DNA of 64,000 nucleotides from Jiella sonneratiae (lineage in GTDB: Bacteria; Pseudomonadota; Alphaproteobacteria; Rhizobiales; Rhizobiaceae): NCBI RefSeq assembly GCF_017353515.1, contig NZ_JAFMPY010000005.1, positions 212,612 through 276,611 of the forward strand, read 5' to 3'. Each line of letters begins with the position of its first letter. The first letter of the stretch is position 1. Below the pieces are notes generated by a model. The model searched no databases. It worked only from the letters and a program-made list of their open reading frames with translations, and was not told where the DNA came from. Position numbers and translations under genes: made by a program. Shown here in pieces: positions 15,809-28,953 of the stretch.

Positions 15809-17967
15809 TCAGGCCGAAAGCCGCTCGGCGCTGCGCGCATTGCGGCGCTTTCCCTCGAGCACGCCGAGGACGGCGAGCGCCGCCTGCAGCACGTGCGTTC
15901 CGGGGCCGAAGATCTCCGCGACGCCGGCATCGTAGAGGGCGGCATAGTCTTCCGGCGGAATCACGCCGCCGCACAGGACGTGGATGTCCGGCCGCTGCTT
16001 CTCCTTCAGGGCCTCGACGAGTTCGGGGACGAGCGTCAGGTGGCCGGCGGTGTGGGAGGAGATGCCGACGAGGTCGACCCCCTTCTCGATCGCGAGATTG
16101 GCCACCTCTTCCGGCGTCTCGAACAGCGGGCCGAGATGGACGGTAAAGCCGAGATCGGCGAAGGCCGTGGCGATCACCTTGGAGCCGCGGTCGTGGCCGT
16201 CCTGGCCGAGCTTGGCGACGAGGATCGACGGGCTGCGGCCCTTGGCCTTCGCATGGTCGGCGACGCGCTGGCGGATCGTCTGAAATTCCGGATCGCCCTC
16301 GTGGGCGGCGGCGAAGACCCCGGAGATCAGCGAGGTGGAGGGCGCGTGCCTGCCGCCGAAACCCTGCTCCATCGCCTGGCTGATCTCGCCGAGGCTCGCC
16401 CGCGCCCGCGCCGCCTCGACCGCGGCGGAAAGGAGGTTGCCCTCCTTGCCGGCCGCACAGTCGCGAAGCGCGGCAAGGGCGGCGTCGCAGGTTTCCCGGC
16501 TGCGCGAGCGCCTGACCTCTTCGAGCCGCGCGACCTGCGACCTGCGGACGGCGGCCGTGTCGATCTTCAGGATGTCGATCGGCGCCTCCTCTTCCAGCCG
16601 GAAGCGGTTGACGCCGACGACGACGTCCTCGCCCTTGTCGATCCGCGCCTGGCGCAGCGCCGCGGCCTCCTCGATGCGGCGCTTCGGCAGGCCGTCCGCG
16701 ACGGCCTTGGTCATGCCGCCCGCCGCCTCGATCTCCGCGATCAGCGCTGAGGCCTTGTCGCAGAGCTCCTTCGTCAGCGCCTCGACGTAATAGGAGCCGC
16801 CGAGCGGGTCGACCACCCTCGTCACGCCGGTCTCGTTGGAAAGGATCAGCTGGGTGTTGCGGGCGATGCGGGCCGACATGTCGGTCGGCAGCGCGATCGC
16901 CTCGTCGAAGGAATTGGTGTGCAGCGACTGCGTCCCGCCGAGCACCGCCGACATCGCCTCATAGGCGGTCCGCACGATGTTGTTCATCGGGTCCTGCTCG
17001 GTCAGGGAGACGCCCGAGGTCTGGCAGTGGGTCCTCAGCATCTTCGAGCGCTCGTCTTTGGCGCCGAAGTCGCTCATGATCTTCGCCCACATCTGCCGCG
17101 CGGCGCGCAGCTTGGCGACCTCCATGAAGAAGTTCATGCCGATGCAGAAGAAGAAGGAGAGGCGGCCCGCGAAGCGGTCGACGTCGAGGCCCCGCGCCGT
17201 CGCCGCCCGGACGTATTCCATGCCGTCGGCGAGGGTGTAGGCGAGCTCCTGGGCGAGCGTCGCCCCGGCTTCCTGCATGTGGTAGCCGGAGATCGAAATG
17301 GAGTTGAAGCGCGGCATCTCCGCGGCCGTGTAGGCGATGATGTCGGCGACGATCCGCATCGAGGGCTCGGGCGGATAGATGTAGGTGTTGCGGACCATGA
17401 ACTCCTTCAGAATGTCGTTCTGAACGGTTCCGGTCAGCCGCGACTTGTCGACGCCCTGCTCCTCCGCCGCGACGATGAACATCGCGAGGACGGGAATGAT
17501 CGCGCCGTTCATCGTCATCGACACGCTCATCTCGGAGAGCGGGATGCCGTCGAAGAGGATCTTCATGTCCTCGACGCTGTCGATGGCGACGCCCGCCTTG
17601 CCGACGTCGCCGGCCACCCGCGGATGGTCGGAATCGTAGCCGCGATGGGTGGGCAGGTCGAAGGCGACGGAAAGGCCCTTCTGGCCCGCCGCGAGATTGC
17701 GCCGGTAGAAGGCGTTGGACTCTTCCGCCGTCGAGAAGCCGGCATACTGGCGGATCGTCCAGGGCTGGCCGGCATACATCGTCGCGCGGGGGCCGCGGGT
17801 GAAGGGCGGAACGCCCGGAAGCGCCCCGGCGGCCTCGGCCGGAAGATCGGCGGCGGTATAGAGCGGCTTGACGGCGATGCCCTCGGCCGTCTGCCAGGTC
17901 AGATCCTCGACCGGGCGGCCCTTCAGTTCCTTCGCCGCCAGATCGAGCCAGTCGCGCGGGGTCTCGC

Positions 17968-17971
<4 letters not shown>
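15809..17971 (-). CDS. scpA: methylmalonyl-CoA mutase
   Basis: A 720-aa single-chain methylmalonyl-CoA mutase, converting (R)-methylmalonyl-CoA to succinyl-CoA with adenosylcobalamin. The substrate-binding TIM barrel fills about residues 1-560 ([38 protein letters not shown]). The C-terminal B12 domain (about 590-710) has the cobalt-ligand motif [18 protein letters not shown]. The length agrees with bacterial ScpA/MutB-type enzymes. The start codon overlaps the pccA stop by 4 nt, so both are made from one transcript. It completes propionyl-CoA assimilation together with pccA and pccB. Confidence 0.95.
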
Positions 17972-20019
<2,048 letters not shown>

Positions 20020-20444
20020 ACCCGTTTCTCTCCCTTGCGAGGGACGGGCCTTGCCCCCCGGATGCTTCGTCTTATCCGCCTCAGGCCGGTTCCGTCACCA
20101 TGCCCGCCTCATGCCTGATGCCTCATGCCGCGGGGCGAATGACCAACGCGCCTCCTGCCGGCTGCTTCCGGCAGGCCGACGCCACGCCGCCGCCTCGACG
20201 CCGGCGCGTCTCGAACATGCCTCTGCCCCACCGCGATACCACCCGCCCTTTGCAGAAAGCGCGCTGACCTCCGAAGCGGCGTCATTCTCGGGACGGTGCC
20301 CGAGAATGACGATGCGCTGGGGTCTGGCCTCTCTTTCGTCACGCTTTGCCAATCCCATCCCTTGCGGCGCAATGCCATGGAAGGGGCCGCTGCCTCGCCG
20401 GCTATCGGCCGGCAACAGACCACCTCAACCGGCAACCGAAATCC
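20020..20444. other. 425-bp intergenic region upstream of pccA
   Basis: No convincing gene is seen on either strand. The region holds the strong hairpin at 20281-20310 and presumably the pccA promoter near 20020-20150. The open frames here show no homology or plausible start. Confidence 0.5.
20281..20310. repeat. perfect 12-bp inverted repeat (REP-like/terminator stem)
   Basis: GTCATTCTCGGG and CCCGAGAATGAC flank a 6-nt loop. There is no T-run, so it is not a canonical intrinsic terminator. The GTCATTCTCGGG arm resembles interspersed palindromic units common in Hyphomicrobiales genomes. It may stop or stabilise transcripts between the DUF cassette and pccA. Confidence 0.65.
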
Positions 20445-20822
20445 TCAAACCTCCAGCACCTCCTGAAACGCCTCCGGATAGCTTTTCCGCGCCACCTCCT
20501 CGTCGATCATCAGCATCGCCTCGTAGGAGGCCGGGTCGAACGGTTTTTCGGCCGGCACGATCTCGCGGTTGAACAGCCAGGAGATCCGGCCCGCGTCGAG
20601 ATTGCCGCGCTCGAAGGGTTCGGGGCCGAACATGTGCCACAGCGCATGCAGGAAGGCGGCGTCGGCGAGCTTTTCCGTCGGCGTGCGATCGTTGAAGCGC
20701 TTGCGCTCGATGATCTTCGTCGCGCCCTTCGGGTTGGCCCGCCGGACGGTGAACTGAAAGCCGGTGCCGGGCAGCCCGGACGGGATGCCGCGGTGCTTGG
20801 TCATGTCGGGCAGTTTCGCCAT
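20445..20822 (-). CDS. hypothetical protein, third gene of DUF4160/DUF2442 cassette
   Basis: A 125-aa soluble protein, not recognised. It has no signal peptide or membrane segment. It contains a basic N-terminal half (FQFTVRRANPKGATKIIERK) and a C-terminal helical half with IDEEVARKSYPEAFQEVLEV. Its ATG shares one base with the TAA of the DUF2442 gene (TAATG), so it is translationally coupled to the upstream pair. It may be an accessory part of that pair or a passenger. Confidence 0.65.
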   Translation of the reverse strand: MAKLPDMTKHRGIPSGLPGTGFQFTVRRANPKGATKIIERKRFNDRTPTEKLADAAFLHALWHMFGPEPFERGNLDAGRISWLFNREIVPAEKPFDPASYEAMLMIDEEVARKSYPEAFQEVLEV

Positions 20823-21079
20823 TATTCGGCGGCCTCCGCGGGCGGCACGGCGCCGGGGGCCTTGGAGCCGCGGAGCATGCCTTTGATGCTGAGATCCTCA
20901 TCCAGATCGGGCCAGTGAATACCCGAATACATCAGCTCGAGATTGTCGCGCTGTCGCTGAGATGCCGCCTGGAGCCGAGGGTACCACCACAAGGGCGTGA
21001 TGATTTCACGCCCATCGGCCAGCCGGACATGGAGACTGCTGGTGTCGCACCACGCCGCTTTCGGCTCTTCGGCATCCAT
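20822..21079 (-). CDS. DUF2442-domain protein
   Basis: An 85-aa DUF2442 protein. The characteristic core LHVRLADGREIITPLWWYPR is followed by ASQRQRDNLELM and GIHWPDLDEDLSIKGML. The start was set at the ATG at 21079, one nucleotide after the TGA of the DUF4160 gene; this gives the short N-terminus usual for the family. An ATG at 21109 would overlap DUF4160 by 29 nt. DUF2442 genes very often follow DUF4160 genes and have been discussed as a toxin-antitoxin-like or regulatory pair. No function is established. Confidence 0.8.
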   Translation of the reverse strand: MDAEEPKAAWCDTSSLHVRLADGREIITPLWWYPRLQAASQRQRDNLELMYSGIHWPDLDEDLSIKGMLRGSKAPGAVPPAEAAE

Positions 21080-21080
21080 C

Positions 21081-21317
21081 TCATTTTCCGAACTGGTCAT
21101 TCCAGACACCCAGCAGATGGACCTGCTGCTCCTTCGTCTTTTCGATCAGCGCCCGCAAGTCCTTTAAAGAATGGCCACGGTTGAACGCCACGGAGAGATC
21201 GTGCAGCCAGATCTTGCATTCAGCCCCGTCCTTGAAAATGTGGACGTGCGCCGGTTCGATCGCGTCATAGGGATACCAGAAAAACCGATATCCACGCCAC
21301 CTGAGAACCGTGGGCAC
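21081..21317 (-). CDS. DUF4160-domain protein
   Basis: A 78-aa DUF4160 protein with the hallmark segments GYRFFWYPYDAIEPAHVHIF and GAECKIWLHDLSVAFNRGHS. It starts at a GTG preceded by GGGGAGGA about 8 nt upstream. It is the first gene of a three-gene block (DUF4160, DUF2442, hypothetical) with 1-nt spacings or overlaps. The conserved His-x-His near residue 25 suggests metal or nucleic-acid contact, but no activity is known. Confidence 0.85.
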   Translation of the reverse strand: MPTVLRWRGYRFFWYPYDAIEPAHVHIFKDGAECKIWLHDLSVAFNRGHSLKDLRALIEKTKEQQVHLLGVWNDQFGK

Positions 21318-21383
21318 CTGTTCGTCCTCCCCGAAGCGTAGAGCCAGCTCGTCTTACTCGAGCTTTTCCCAGTCTCTTCACCA

Positions 21384-21950
21384 TCAGGCCAGCCGCCTGC
21401 GCCGCGTGAAGACATAAGCGACGATCCCCGCATGGATGGCGATCGCCACCGCGAGGCCGAAGAGGTGGTGGCCGATGCCGACGCCAGGGACGGCCCCCAC
21501 GACCAGCGCCCCCGCGATGCCGACCGGCAAGAACAGGACGATGGCCGTCGCGAGGCCGGGATTGTAGGACCGCAGCCGGATCGCCTGGCCGATATGGGCG
21601 AGCGCATTGACGAGGGTGAGGTACACGCCGATCAGGCCCCAGCCGATGCCGACGCCGAAGGCGAGCCAGATCGAGACGAGGTTGACGCCCCAGACGCCGG
21701 GGACGTTGATGACGAAGACCGCGGCGTCGTCGAGGACGGTCCTGCCCTTGCCGATCATGGCGTTGATGGCCGCTGCGAAGCGGCCATCGTCGTGTTCCTC
21801 GAACTGGTGGACCATGTAGACGGGCAGCTGCAGGAAGACGAGCGTCAGCGCCGCCGTCCATTCCGCCGCGATGATCGGCGTCAGAGCGAGGATCAGGAGC
21901 CCCGCCAGGAAGCCGCCATAGACCCAGTGCTCCACCAGACGCGTGACCAT
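21384..21950 (-). CDS. HXXEE-domain membrane protein
   Basis: A 188-aa integral membrane protein. The HQFEEH motif near residue 49 defines the HXXEE family. It is followed by conserved Asn- and His-containing helices (INVPGVWGVN; TLVNALAHIGQAIRLRSYNP; GHHLFGLAVAIAIHAG). Five to six membrane segments are visible. The polar residues inside helices suggest a metal-dependent membrane enzyme of unknown reaction. The ATG shares one base with the stop of the glutathione transferase gene (TAATG), so the two are co-translated. Confidence 0.82.
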   Translation of the reverse strand: MVTRLVEHWVYGGFLAGLLILALTPIIAAEWTAALTLVFLQLPVYMVHQFEEHDDGRFAAAINAMIGKGRTVLDDAAVFVINVPGVWGVNLVSIWLAFGVGIGWGLIGVYLTLVNALAHIGQAIRLRSYNPGLATAIVLFLPVGIAGALVVGAVPGVGIGHHLFGLAVAIAIHAGIVAYVFTRRRRLA

Positions 21951-22867
21951 TAGCCCGCATCCCCGATCTTGTCCTGCGTCTTCGTCTCGAAGTCGCCGGC
22001 CTCGTGGCGCTCGCGGAGCTGCGTCGAAGGATCGCCGGAGACCGAATTGACCATCACGCCGCGCTTCACCGCCGCGCGCTCGCCGATCTGCCGGCGCCAG
22101 CGCTGGACGTTCTCGTATCCCTCGACCGAGAGGAAGTCGCCGGCGTCGTTGTAGGCCTGCTTGGCGGCGATGCGGCCGTACCAGGGCCAGGTCGCCATGT
22201 CGGCGATCGAATAGTCGGCGCCGGCGAGATATTCGTTGTCCGCCAGATGCCGGTCGAGGACGTCGAGCTGGCGCTTCACCTCCATGGCGTAGCGGTCGAT
22301 CGCATACTGGATCTTCATCGGCGCATAGGCGTAGAAATGGCCGAAGCCGCCGCCGAGGAACGGGGCGGAGCCCATCTGCCAGAACAGCCAGTTCATCGCC
22401 TCGGTCCGGCCGCGGATGTCCGTCGGCAGGAAGGCGCCGAACTTGTCGGCGAGATAGGTCAGGATCGATCCCGATTCGAAGAGGCGCAGCGGCGCGCCGC
22501 CGTCCTTCGGCTTGTGGTCCATCAGGGCCGGGATCTTGGAGTTCGGATTGACACCGACGAAGCCGGAGCCGAACTGGGCGCCCTCGTTGATGCGGATCAG
22601 CCAGGCGTCGTATTCGGCCTCGGCATGGCCGGCGGCGAGCAGCTCCTCGAGCATGATCGTCACCTTCTGGCCGTTCGGCGTCGCCAGCGAATAGAGCTGC
22701 AGCGGATGCCTGCCGACCGGCAGCTCCTTGTCGAACTGCGCGCCGGCGGTCGGCTTGTTGATCGAGGCGAAGGCGCCGCCGGACGGCGTGTCCGGACTCC
22801 AGACCTTCGGCGGCACGTAGCCGGCGGGGAAGTTGTTTTCGGGCGGGAACTTGGATTCGTCGGACAT
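21950..22867 (-). CDS. yghU: YghU-type glutathione S-transferase (disulfide-bond reductase)
   Basis: A 305-aa Nu-class glutathione transferase, a close match to YghU/YfcG. The extended N-terminus has FASINKPTAGAQFDKELPVG. The thioredoxin-like domain has YSLATPNGQKVTIMLEELLA with the Thr-Pro-Asn that binds two glutathione molecules. The C-terminal helical domain has NEYLAGADYSIADMATWPWY. These enzymes reduce disulfides using two GSH and act on organic hydroperoxides in the cytosol. It is coupled to the downstream HXXEE membrane gene. Confidence 0.92.
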   Translation of the reverse strand: MSDESKFPPENNFPAGYVPPKVWSPDTPSGGAFASINKPTAGAQFDKELPVGRHPLQLYSLATPNGQKVTIMLEELLAAGHAEAEYDAWLIRINEGAQFGSGFVGVNPNSKIPALMDHKPKDGGAPLRLFESGSILTYLADKFGAFLPTDIRGRTEAMNWLFWQMGSAPFLGGGFGHFYAYAPMKIQYAIDRYAMEVKRQLDVLDRHLADNEYLAGADYSIADMATWPWYGRIAAKQAYNDAGDFLSVEGYENVQRWRRQIGERAAVKRGVMVNSVSGDPSTQLRERHEAGDFETKTQDKIGDAG

Positions 22868-22987
22868 GATCGGATCGCTTTCGCGTGAAATTGGCGGTCG
22901 AAAGGCGCCGCGCGCCGTCAGCGGAACATATCGACCCGCCCGCCGATGACGAGACTTGACGGATCGTTCGCGATTCGACGCCGTCCC

Positions 22988-23065
22988 TCACGAGGGCCGA
23001 TCACGAGGGCCGATCACGAGGGCCGATCACGAGGGCCGATCACGAGGGCCGGTCACGAGGGCCGG
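22988..23065 (-). repeat. 13-bp tandem repeat x6 abutting the pccB stop
   Basis: Six uninterrupted 13-bp units TCACGAGGGCCGR (plus strand) end exactly where the complement of the pccB stop codon begins (23066-23068), itself the first 3 bp of a seventh unit. On the pccB strand each unit carries TGA, and 13 is not a multiple of 3, so the array gives stops in all three frames. The four distal units are identical and the two next to the gene carry one substitution. There are no spacers, so it is not a CRISPR array. Confidence 0.9.
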
Positions 23066-24598
23066 TCACAGGGGGATGTTGCCGTGCTTGCGGAGCGGCG
23101 CCGTCACCGCCTTGGTCTTCAGCATCTCGAAGGCCCGGATCACCCGCCGCCGCGTCGAATGCGGCATGATCACCTCGTCGACGAAGCCGCGCTGGGCGGC
23201 GATGAACGGATTGGCGAAGCGGTCCTCATACGCCTTGGTATGCTGGGCCAGCCTCTCGGCGTCGCCGGCATCCTTGCGGTGGATGATCTCCGCCGCGCCC
23301 TTCGCCCCCATCACCGCGATCTGGGCGCTCGGCCAGGCGTAGTTCACGTCGGCGCGGATGTGCTTCGACGCCATCACGTCGTAGGCGCCGCCATAGGCCT
23401 TGCGGGTGATGACGGTGACCTTCGGGACCGTCGCCTCGGCATAGGCGAAAAGCAGCTTCGCCCCGTGCTTGATGATGCCGCCGAGTTCCTGGGTGACGCC
23501 GGGCAGGAAGCCCGGCACGTCGACGAAGGTCAGGATCGGGATGTTGAAGGCGTCGCAGAAGCGCACGAAGCGGGCGGCCTTACGCGACGAATCGATGTCG
23601 AGGCAGCCGGCCAGCACCATCGGCTGGTTGGCGACGACGCCGACGGTCGAGCCGTTGAGCCTGACGAAGGCGGTGACGACGTTGGGCGCGAAGTCCTTCT
23701 GGATCTCGAAGACGTCGCCTTCGTCGGCGACCTTTCCGATCAGTTCGGCCATGTCGTAGGGCTTGTTGGGATTGTCTGGGACCAGCGTGTCGAGGGCGTG
23801 GTCGAGCCGCGCCGGATCGTCGAGGGTCTCGTAGACCGGCGGCTTCTCGCGGCACGACAGGGGCAGGAATGTGAACAGCCGGCGCATCTCGGCCAGCGCC
23901 TCGACGTCGTTGTCGAAGGCGCCGTCGGCGACCGAGCTCTTCTTCGAATGGGTCGAGGCGCCGCCGAGCTCCTCGGCGCTCACCACCTCGCCGGTGACGG
24001 TCTTCACCACGTCCGGGCCGGTGACGAACATGTAGCTGGTGTCGCGCACCATATAGACGAAGTCGGTCATCGCGGGCGAATAGACCGCGCCGCCGGCGCA
24101 GGGCCCCATGATGACGGAGATCTGCGGGATCACGCCCGACGCCTGGACGTTGCGCCAGAACACCTCGGCATAGCCGCCGAGCGAGGCGACGCCCTCCTGG
24201 ATGCGCGCGCCGCCGGAATCGTTGAGGCCGATCAGCGGCACGCCGTTCTGGACGGCAAGGTCCATGATCTTGCAGATCTTCTCGGCATGGGTCTCGGAAA
24301 GCGAGCCGCCGAACACCGTGAAGTCCTGGGAAAAGACGTAAGCCGGCCGCCCGTCGATGGTGCCCCAGCCGGTGACGACGCCGTCGCCGGGAATCTGCTG
24401 GGCCTCCATGCCGAAATCGGTCGAGCGATGCGTCTTGAAGGTGTCGTATTCCTCGAAGGAGCCCGGGTCGAGCAGCGCCTCGACGCGCTCGCGCGCGGTG
24501 AGCTTGCCCTTGGCGTGCTGGGCGTCGATCCGGGCCTGTCCGCCGCCGAGCCTGGCCTCGGCGCGGCGCGCTTCGAGCTTTTCGATGATCTCGATCAT
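23066..24598 (-). CDS. pccB: propionyl-CoA carboxylase beta subunit
   Basis: A 510-aa acyl-CoA carboxyltransferase beta chain of standard PccB length. The biotin-side domain has [20 protein letters not shown] and [20 protein letters not shown]. The acyl-CoA side has [20 protein letters not shown] and [19 protein letters not shown]. These are the oxyanion-hole glycine pairs of the two crotonase folds. It partners PccA. The start ATG (24598) gives the normal N-terminus [20 protein letters not shown]. The distance from pccA-scpA suggests an insertion between once-linked genes, or separate promoters. Confidence 0.95.
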   Translation of the reverse strand: MIEIIEKLEARRAEARLGGGQARIDAQHAKGKLTARERVEALLDPGSFEEYDTFKTHRSTDFGMEAQQIPGDGVVTGWGTIDGRPAYVFSQDFTVFGGSLSETHAEKICKIMDLAVQNGVPLIGLNDSGGARIQEGVASLGGYAEVFWRNVQASGVIPQISVIMGPCAGGAVYSPAMTDFVYMVRDTSYMFVTGPDVVKTVTGEVVSAEELGGASTHSKKSSVADGAFDNDVEALAEMRRLFTFLPLSCREKPPVYETLDDPARLDHALDTLVPDNPNKPYDMAELIGKVADEGDVFEIQKDFAPNVVTAFVRLNGSTVGVVANQPMVLAGCLDIDSSRKAARFVRFCDAFNIPILTFVDVPGFLPGVTQELGGIIKHGAKLLFAYAEATVPKVTVITRKAYGGAYDVMASKHIRADVNYAWPSAQIAVMGAKGAAEIIHRKDAGDAERLAQHTKAYEDRFANPFIAAQRGFVDEVIMPHSTRRRVIRAFEMLKTKAVTAPLRKHGNIPL

Positions 24599-24962
24599 CA
24601 GGCGCGATCCCTTCCCTGCGGGGCGGCGGGGTGCGAGCCGCCACGCCGCGCCGTTCCGGTCCCGGCCGTCGCACGGCCATGGCTCCGGGTCGAAATCGCC
24701 TTGCCTGCCATCAATCCTCCCTCCGGTTCTCGGCGGCTGCCGCGCGGCACCCGCACGGCCCGTCGCCCGGGCGCCGCCCACCGCAGGAATAATGGTCGGC
24801 GAAGGAAATTGCCAAGACCCGGCTCCGGGACGCAGGGCGACGGGGCTCAGGAGTTCAGTAACACTTTGAAGCCAATTTTCGCACATCGCGACGTTCGCCC
24901 GTGGCATGAAGGGGCATCGCCCGCCGCCCTGCCGCGGGCTCTCGGATTTACGGGGCTCGACC
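24599..24962. other. 364-bp divergent promoter region, pccB / DUF4405
   Basis: No gene is seen. A relatively A+T-rich segment at 24855-24880 (AGTAACACTTTGAAGCCAAT) is the best place for a promoter or regulator site. It is loosely reminiscent of TTTGCAA-type propionate-regulator sites, too loosely to call. Confidence 0.4.
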
Positions 24963-25487
24963 ATGCCGAACCTTCTCAAGCGCTATGCCACTCCCTTCGT
25001 GACGGGGCTTTTCGTCGTCTCGCTGATTTCCGGCATCGCGCTGTTCTTCCATACCGGACCCGGCGCGCTGCATCCGGTGCACGAGTGGCTCAGCATGGTG
25101 CTGATCCTGCCCTTCGTCCTGCATCTGTGGCGCAACTGGCGGGCCTTCTCGACCTATTTCCCGCGGGCGCCGATGGCCATCGCGCTCTGCGTCTCGGCCG
25201 TCGCGACGCTCGCCTTCTTCGTGCCGGCCGGCGGCGAGACGACGCGCGGCGGCCCGCCGCAGTTCGCCTTTGCCGAAACCGTCGTCGGCAACGGCACCCC
25301 GGCAAGCGTCGCGCCGGTGCTCGGCCTTTCGGTCGACGACGTGACGGCGCGGCTGCAGAAGGCCGGCTTCACCGACGTCGCGGCGGAAAAGCCGCTGGGC
25401 GCGATCGCCAACGCCTCCGGCCGTTCGACCGCCGACGTGCTGCGCGCCCTCTCCGGGTCGCCGGCGGCCGAAGGCGCGAACCGGTAG
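24963..25487 (+). CDS. DUF4405 membrane protein (cytochrome-b-like)
   Basis: A 174-aa protein with three clear membrane helices: [33 protein letters not shown] and [17 protein letters not shown]. Histidines at the helix ends ([22 protein letters not shown]) are typical of DUF4405, a family related to heme-binding b-type cytochromes. About 90 C-terminal residues form a soluble helical domain ([20 protein letters not shown]). The ATG at 24963 was preferred over one at 24906 because the homologous segment starts there. It lies upstream of the FNR box and N-ATPase, so a respiratory role at low oxygen is plausible but unproven. Confidence 0.78.
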   Translation: MPNLLKRYATPFVTGLFVVSLISGIALFFHTGPGALHPVHEWLSMVLILPFVLHLWRNWRAFSTYFPRAPMAIALCVSAVATLAFFVPAGGETTRGGPPQFAFAETVVGNGTPASVAPVLGLSVDDVTARLQKAGFTDVAAEKPLGAIANASGRSTADVLRALSGSPAAEGANR

Positions 25488-25665
25488 CCGGGCGGCGGGT
25501 GACCCCCGCACCCCGCGGCGAATGCGTCGCGGGAGGCTGTCCCGTCGCGCCTGATCCTGCGGCTCTTCCCGGCCCCTGCCCCGGCACCGGCCCCGGTTCT
25601 GGCCCCGGTTCTGGTTCCGGCCGCCGTCGCGGATCCCGGCGCAAAGGCGGGCGGCGCCGGGCGAC

Positions 25666-25679
25666 TTGATCCGGATCAA
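25666..25679. promoter_or_regulatory. FNR/FixK-type box, perfect palindrome
   Basis: TTGATCCGGATCAA matches the FNR/FnrL/FixK consensus TTGAT-N4-ATCAA at all ten defined positions and is fully palindromic. It is 94 bp upstream of the atpD ATG and follows the DUF4405 gene. It should put the N-ATPase operon under oxygen- or redox-responsive activation. Confidence 0.85.
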
Positions 25680-25703
25680 GGCCGGGTGGTCCGGTCGGCT
25701 TAG

Positions 25704-27633
<1,930 letters not shown>

Positions 27634-27637
<4 letters not shown>

Positions 27638-27963
27638 GCGAGGACCCGCGCCGCGATCCGCCCGGGCCCGGGACCGCCGGGCCGGAGCCGGACGAAACGC
27701 CGGACCGCCTGGCCGACACCGTCCGCGTCCGCGCCGAGCGGCATCGCCGCTGGCGCGAGGAGGGCGAGCCGGCGATCGCCCATCGCCTCGCCCAGATCGG
27801 CGTCCTCGGCTGGATCGTCGTCACGCCGATACTGATCGGCCTGTTCCTCGGCCGCTGGCTCGATCGGGCGGCAGGGACCGGCCTCACCTTCGCGGGCGCG
27901 CTTTTGATGGTCGGAGCCGGCCTCGGCGCCTGGTCCGCCTGGAAATGGATGAACCACGCATGA
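27634..27963 (+). CDS. atpQ: N-ATPase accessory membrane protein AtpQ (AtpI-like)
   Basis: A 109-aa protein. The polar N-terminus is followed by an AtpI-like pair of membrane helices (IGVLGWIVVTPILIGLFLG and FAGALLMVGAGLGAWSAWKW). It starts with GTG overlapping atpC by 4 nt. In N-ATPase operons AtpQ and AtpR occupy this position and are thought to help c-ring assembly. The assignment rests on position and hydropathy more than on strong sequence identity. Confidence 0.82.
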
Positions 27964-28253
27964 GCATCGCTTCCCCTGTCTGGATCGAAATTGCCGAAAG
28001 CGCCGCCCTCCTCGTCGCCGGGACCGGACTCGGCGTCCTGCATTTCGGCGCGCTCTGGCGGCAGGCGCAGGCGCTGGCGGCGGGCGACGCGCCGATCCGT
28101 GCCGCCGGGGCCGCGGCCCTGCGCTTTCTCGCGCTCGTCGCCGGCCTTGCCGCGGCGGCCATGCTCGGCGCAGCGGCGCTGCTGGCGCTTGCCGCCGGCG
28201 TCCTGATCGGCCGCGCCTTGGTGATGCGGCGGGTGGAAGGGGCGGCCCGGTGA
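27960..28253 (+). CDS. atpR: N-ATPase accessory membrane protein AtpR
   Basis: A 97-aa hydrophobic protein with three membrane segments: IEIAESAALLVAGTGLGVLH, AAALRFLALVAGLAAAAML and ALLALAAGVLIGRALVM. Its place between AtpQ and the a subunit, with 4-nt overlaps on both sides, is diagnostic for AtpR of N-ATPases. The conserved FGALWRQ segment after helix 1 fits this small family. Confidence 0.8.
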   Translation: MSIASPVWIEIAESAALLVAGTGLGVLHFGALWRQAQALAAGDAPIRAAGAAALRFLALVAGLAAAAMLGAAALLALAAGVLIGRALVMRRVEGAAR

Positions 28254-28942
28254 AGACGCCGCTTTCCACCGAGCCCCTGTTCACCCTCGGCCCGGTCGCG
28301 ATCTCCGAGCCGGTCGTCGTGACATGGGCGCTGATGGCGCTCCTGACGCTCGGCTGCCTTCTCCTGACGCGGCGGCTGTCGCTGCAGCCCTCCGGACTGC
28401 AGGCGGCGCTCGAAACCGTGGTCGAGGCGATCGACGGCCAGATCCGCGACGTCATGGGCGCCGAGCCCGGCCCCTATCGCTCCTTCGTCGGCACGCTCTT
28501 CGTCTTCATCCTTCTCGCCAACTGGTCTTCGCTGGTGCCCGGGGTGGAGCCACCGACCGCGCATCTGGAGACCGACGCGGCGCTGGCCGTCCTCGTCTTC
28601 TTCGCCGTCATCGTCTTCGGCATCCGGGCGAACGGCGTCGTCGGCTATCTGAAGAGCTTCGCGGCGCCCGCGATCTTCATGTTCCCGCTCAATCTCGTCG
28701 AGACCGTCACCCGCTCGCTCTCCCTTCTCGTCCGCCTCTTCGGCAACGTGATGAGCGGCGTCTTCGTCGTCGGCATCGTGCTGTCGCTCGCCGGGCTGTT
28801 CGTGCCGATCCCGCTGATGGCTCTCGATCTCCTGACCGGCGCCGTCCAGGCCTACATCTTCGCGGTTCTCGCCGCCGTCTTCATCGCCGGAACGGTCGCC
28901 GAAGGGCGGCCGCACGGCGCCCCGTCTCCCGAAGCATCATAA
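28250..28942 (+). CDS. atpB: N-ATPase Fo a subunit
   Basis: A 230-aa a subunit. The essential stator arginine is in SLLVRLFGNVMSGVFVVGIV. Upstream helices include FVGTLFVFILLANWSSLVPG, and the last helix pair includes LLTGAVQAYIFAVLAAVFIA. With the c-ring it forms the ion channel. It starts with GTG, overlapping atpR by 4 nt. Confidence 0.93.
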   Translation: MKTPLSTEPLFTLGPVAISEPVVVTWALMALLTLGCLLLTRRLSLQPSGLQAALETVVEAIDGQIRDVMGAEPGPYRSFVGTLFVFILLANWSSLVPGVEPPTAHLETDAALAVLVFFAVIVFGIRANGVVGYLKSFAAPAIFMFPLNLVETVTRSLSLLVRLFGNVMSGVFVVGIVLSLAGLFVPIPLMALDLLTGAVQAYIFAVLAAVFIAGTVAEGRPHGAPSPEAS

Positions 28943-28953
28943 AGGACCACGCC

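Noticed and set aside
22988..23065. CRISPR array
   Set aside because: The 13-bp units are directly adjacent with no spacers, and no cas genes are present; the same holds for the 16-bp array at 7004-7067.
24855..24880. Propionate-regulator (TTTGCAA-type) operator upstream of pccB
   Set aside because: The match is too loose; only scattered positions agree.
25488..25660. Small gene in the Pro/Gly-rich stretch before the N-ATPase
   Set aside because: Low-complexity GGCCCCGGTTCT repeats give open frames on both strands but no ribosome site or homology.
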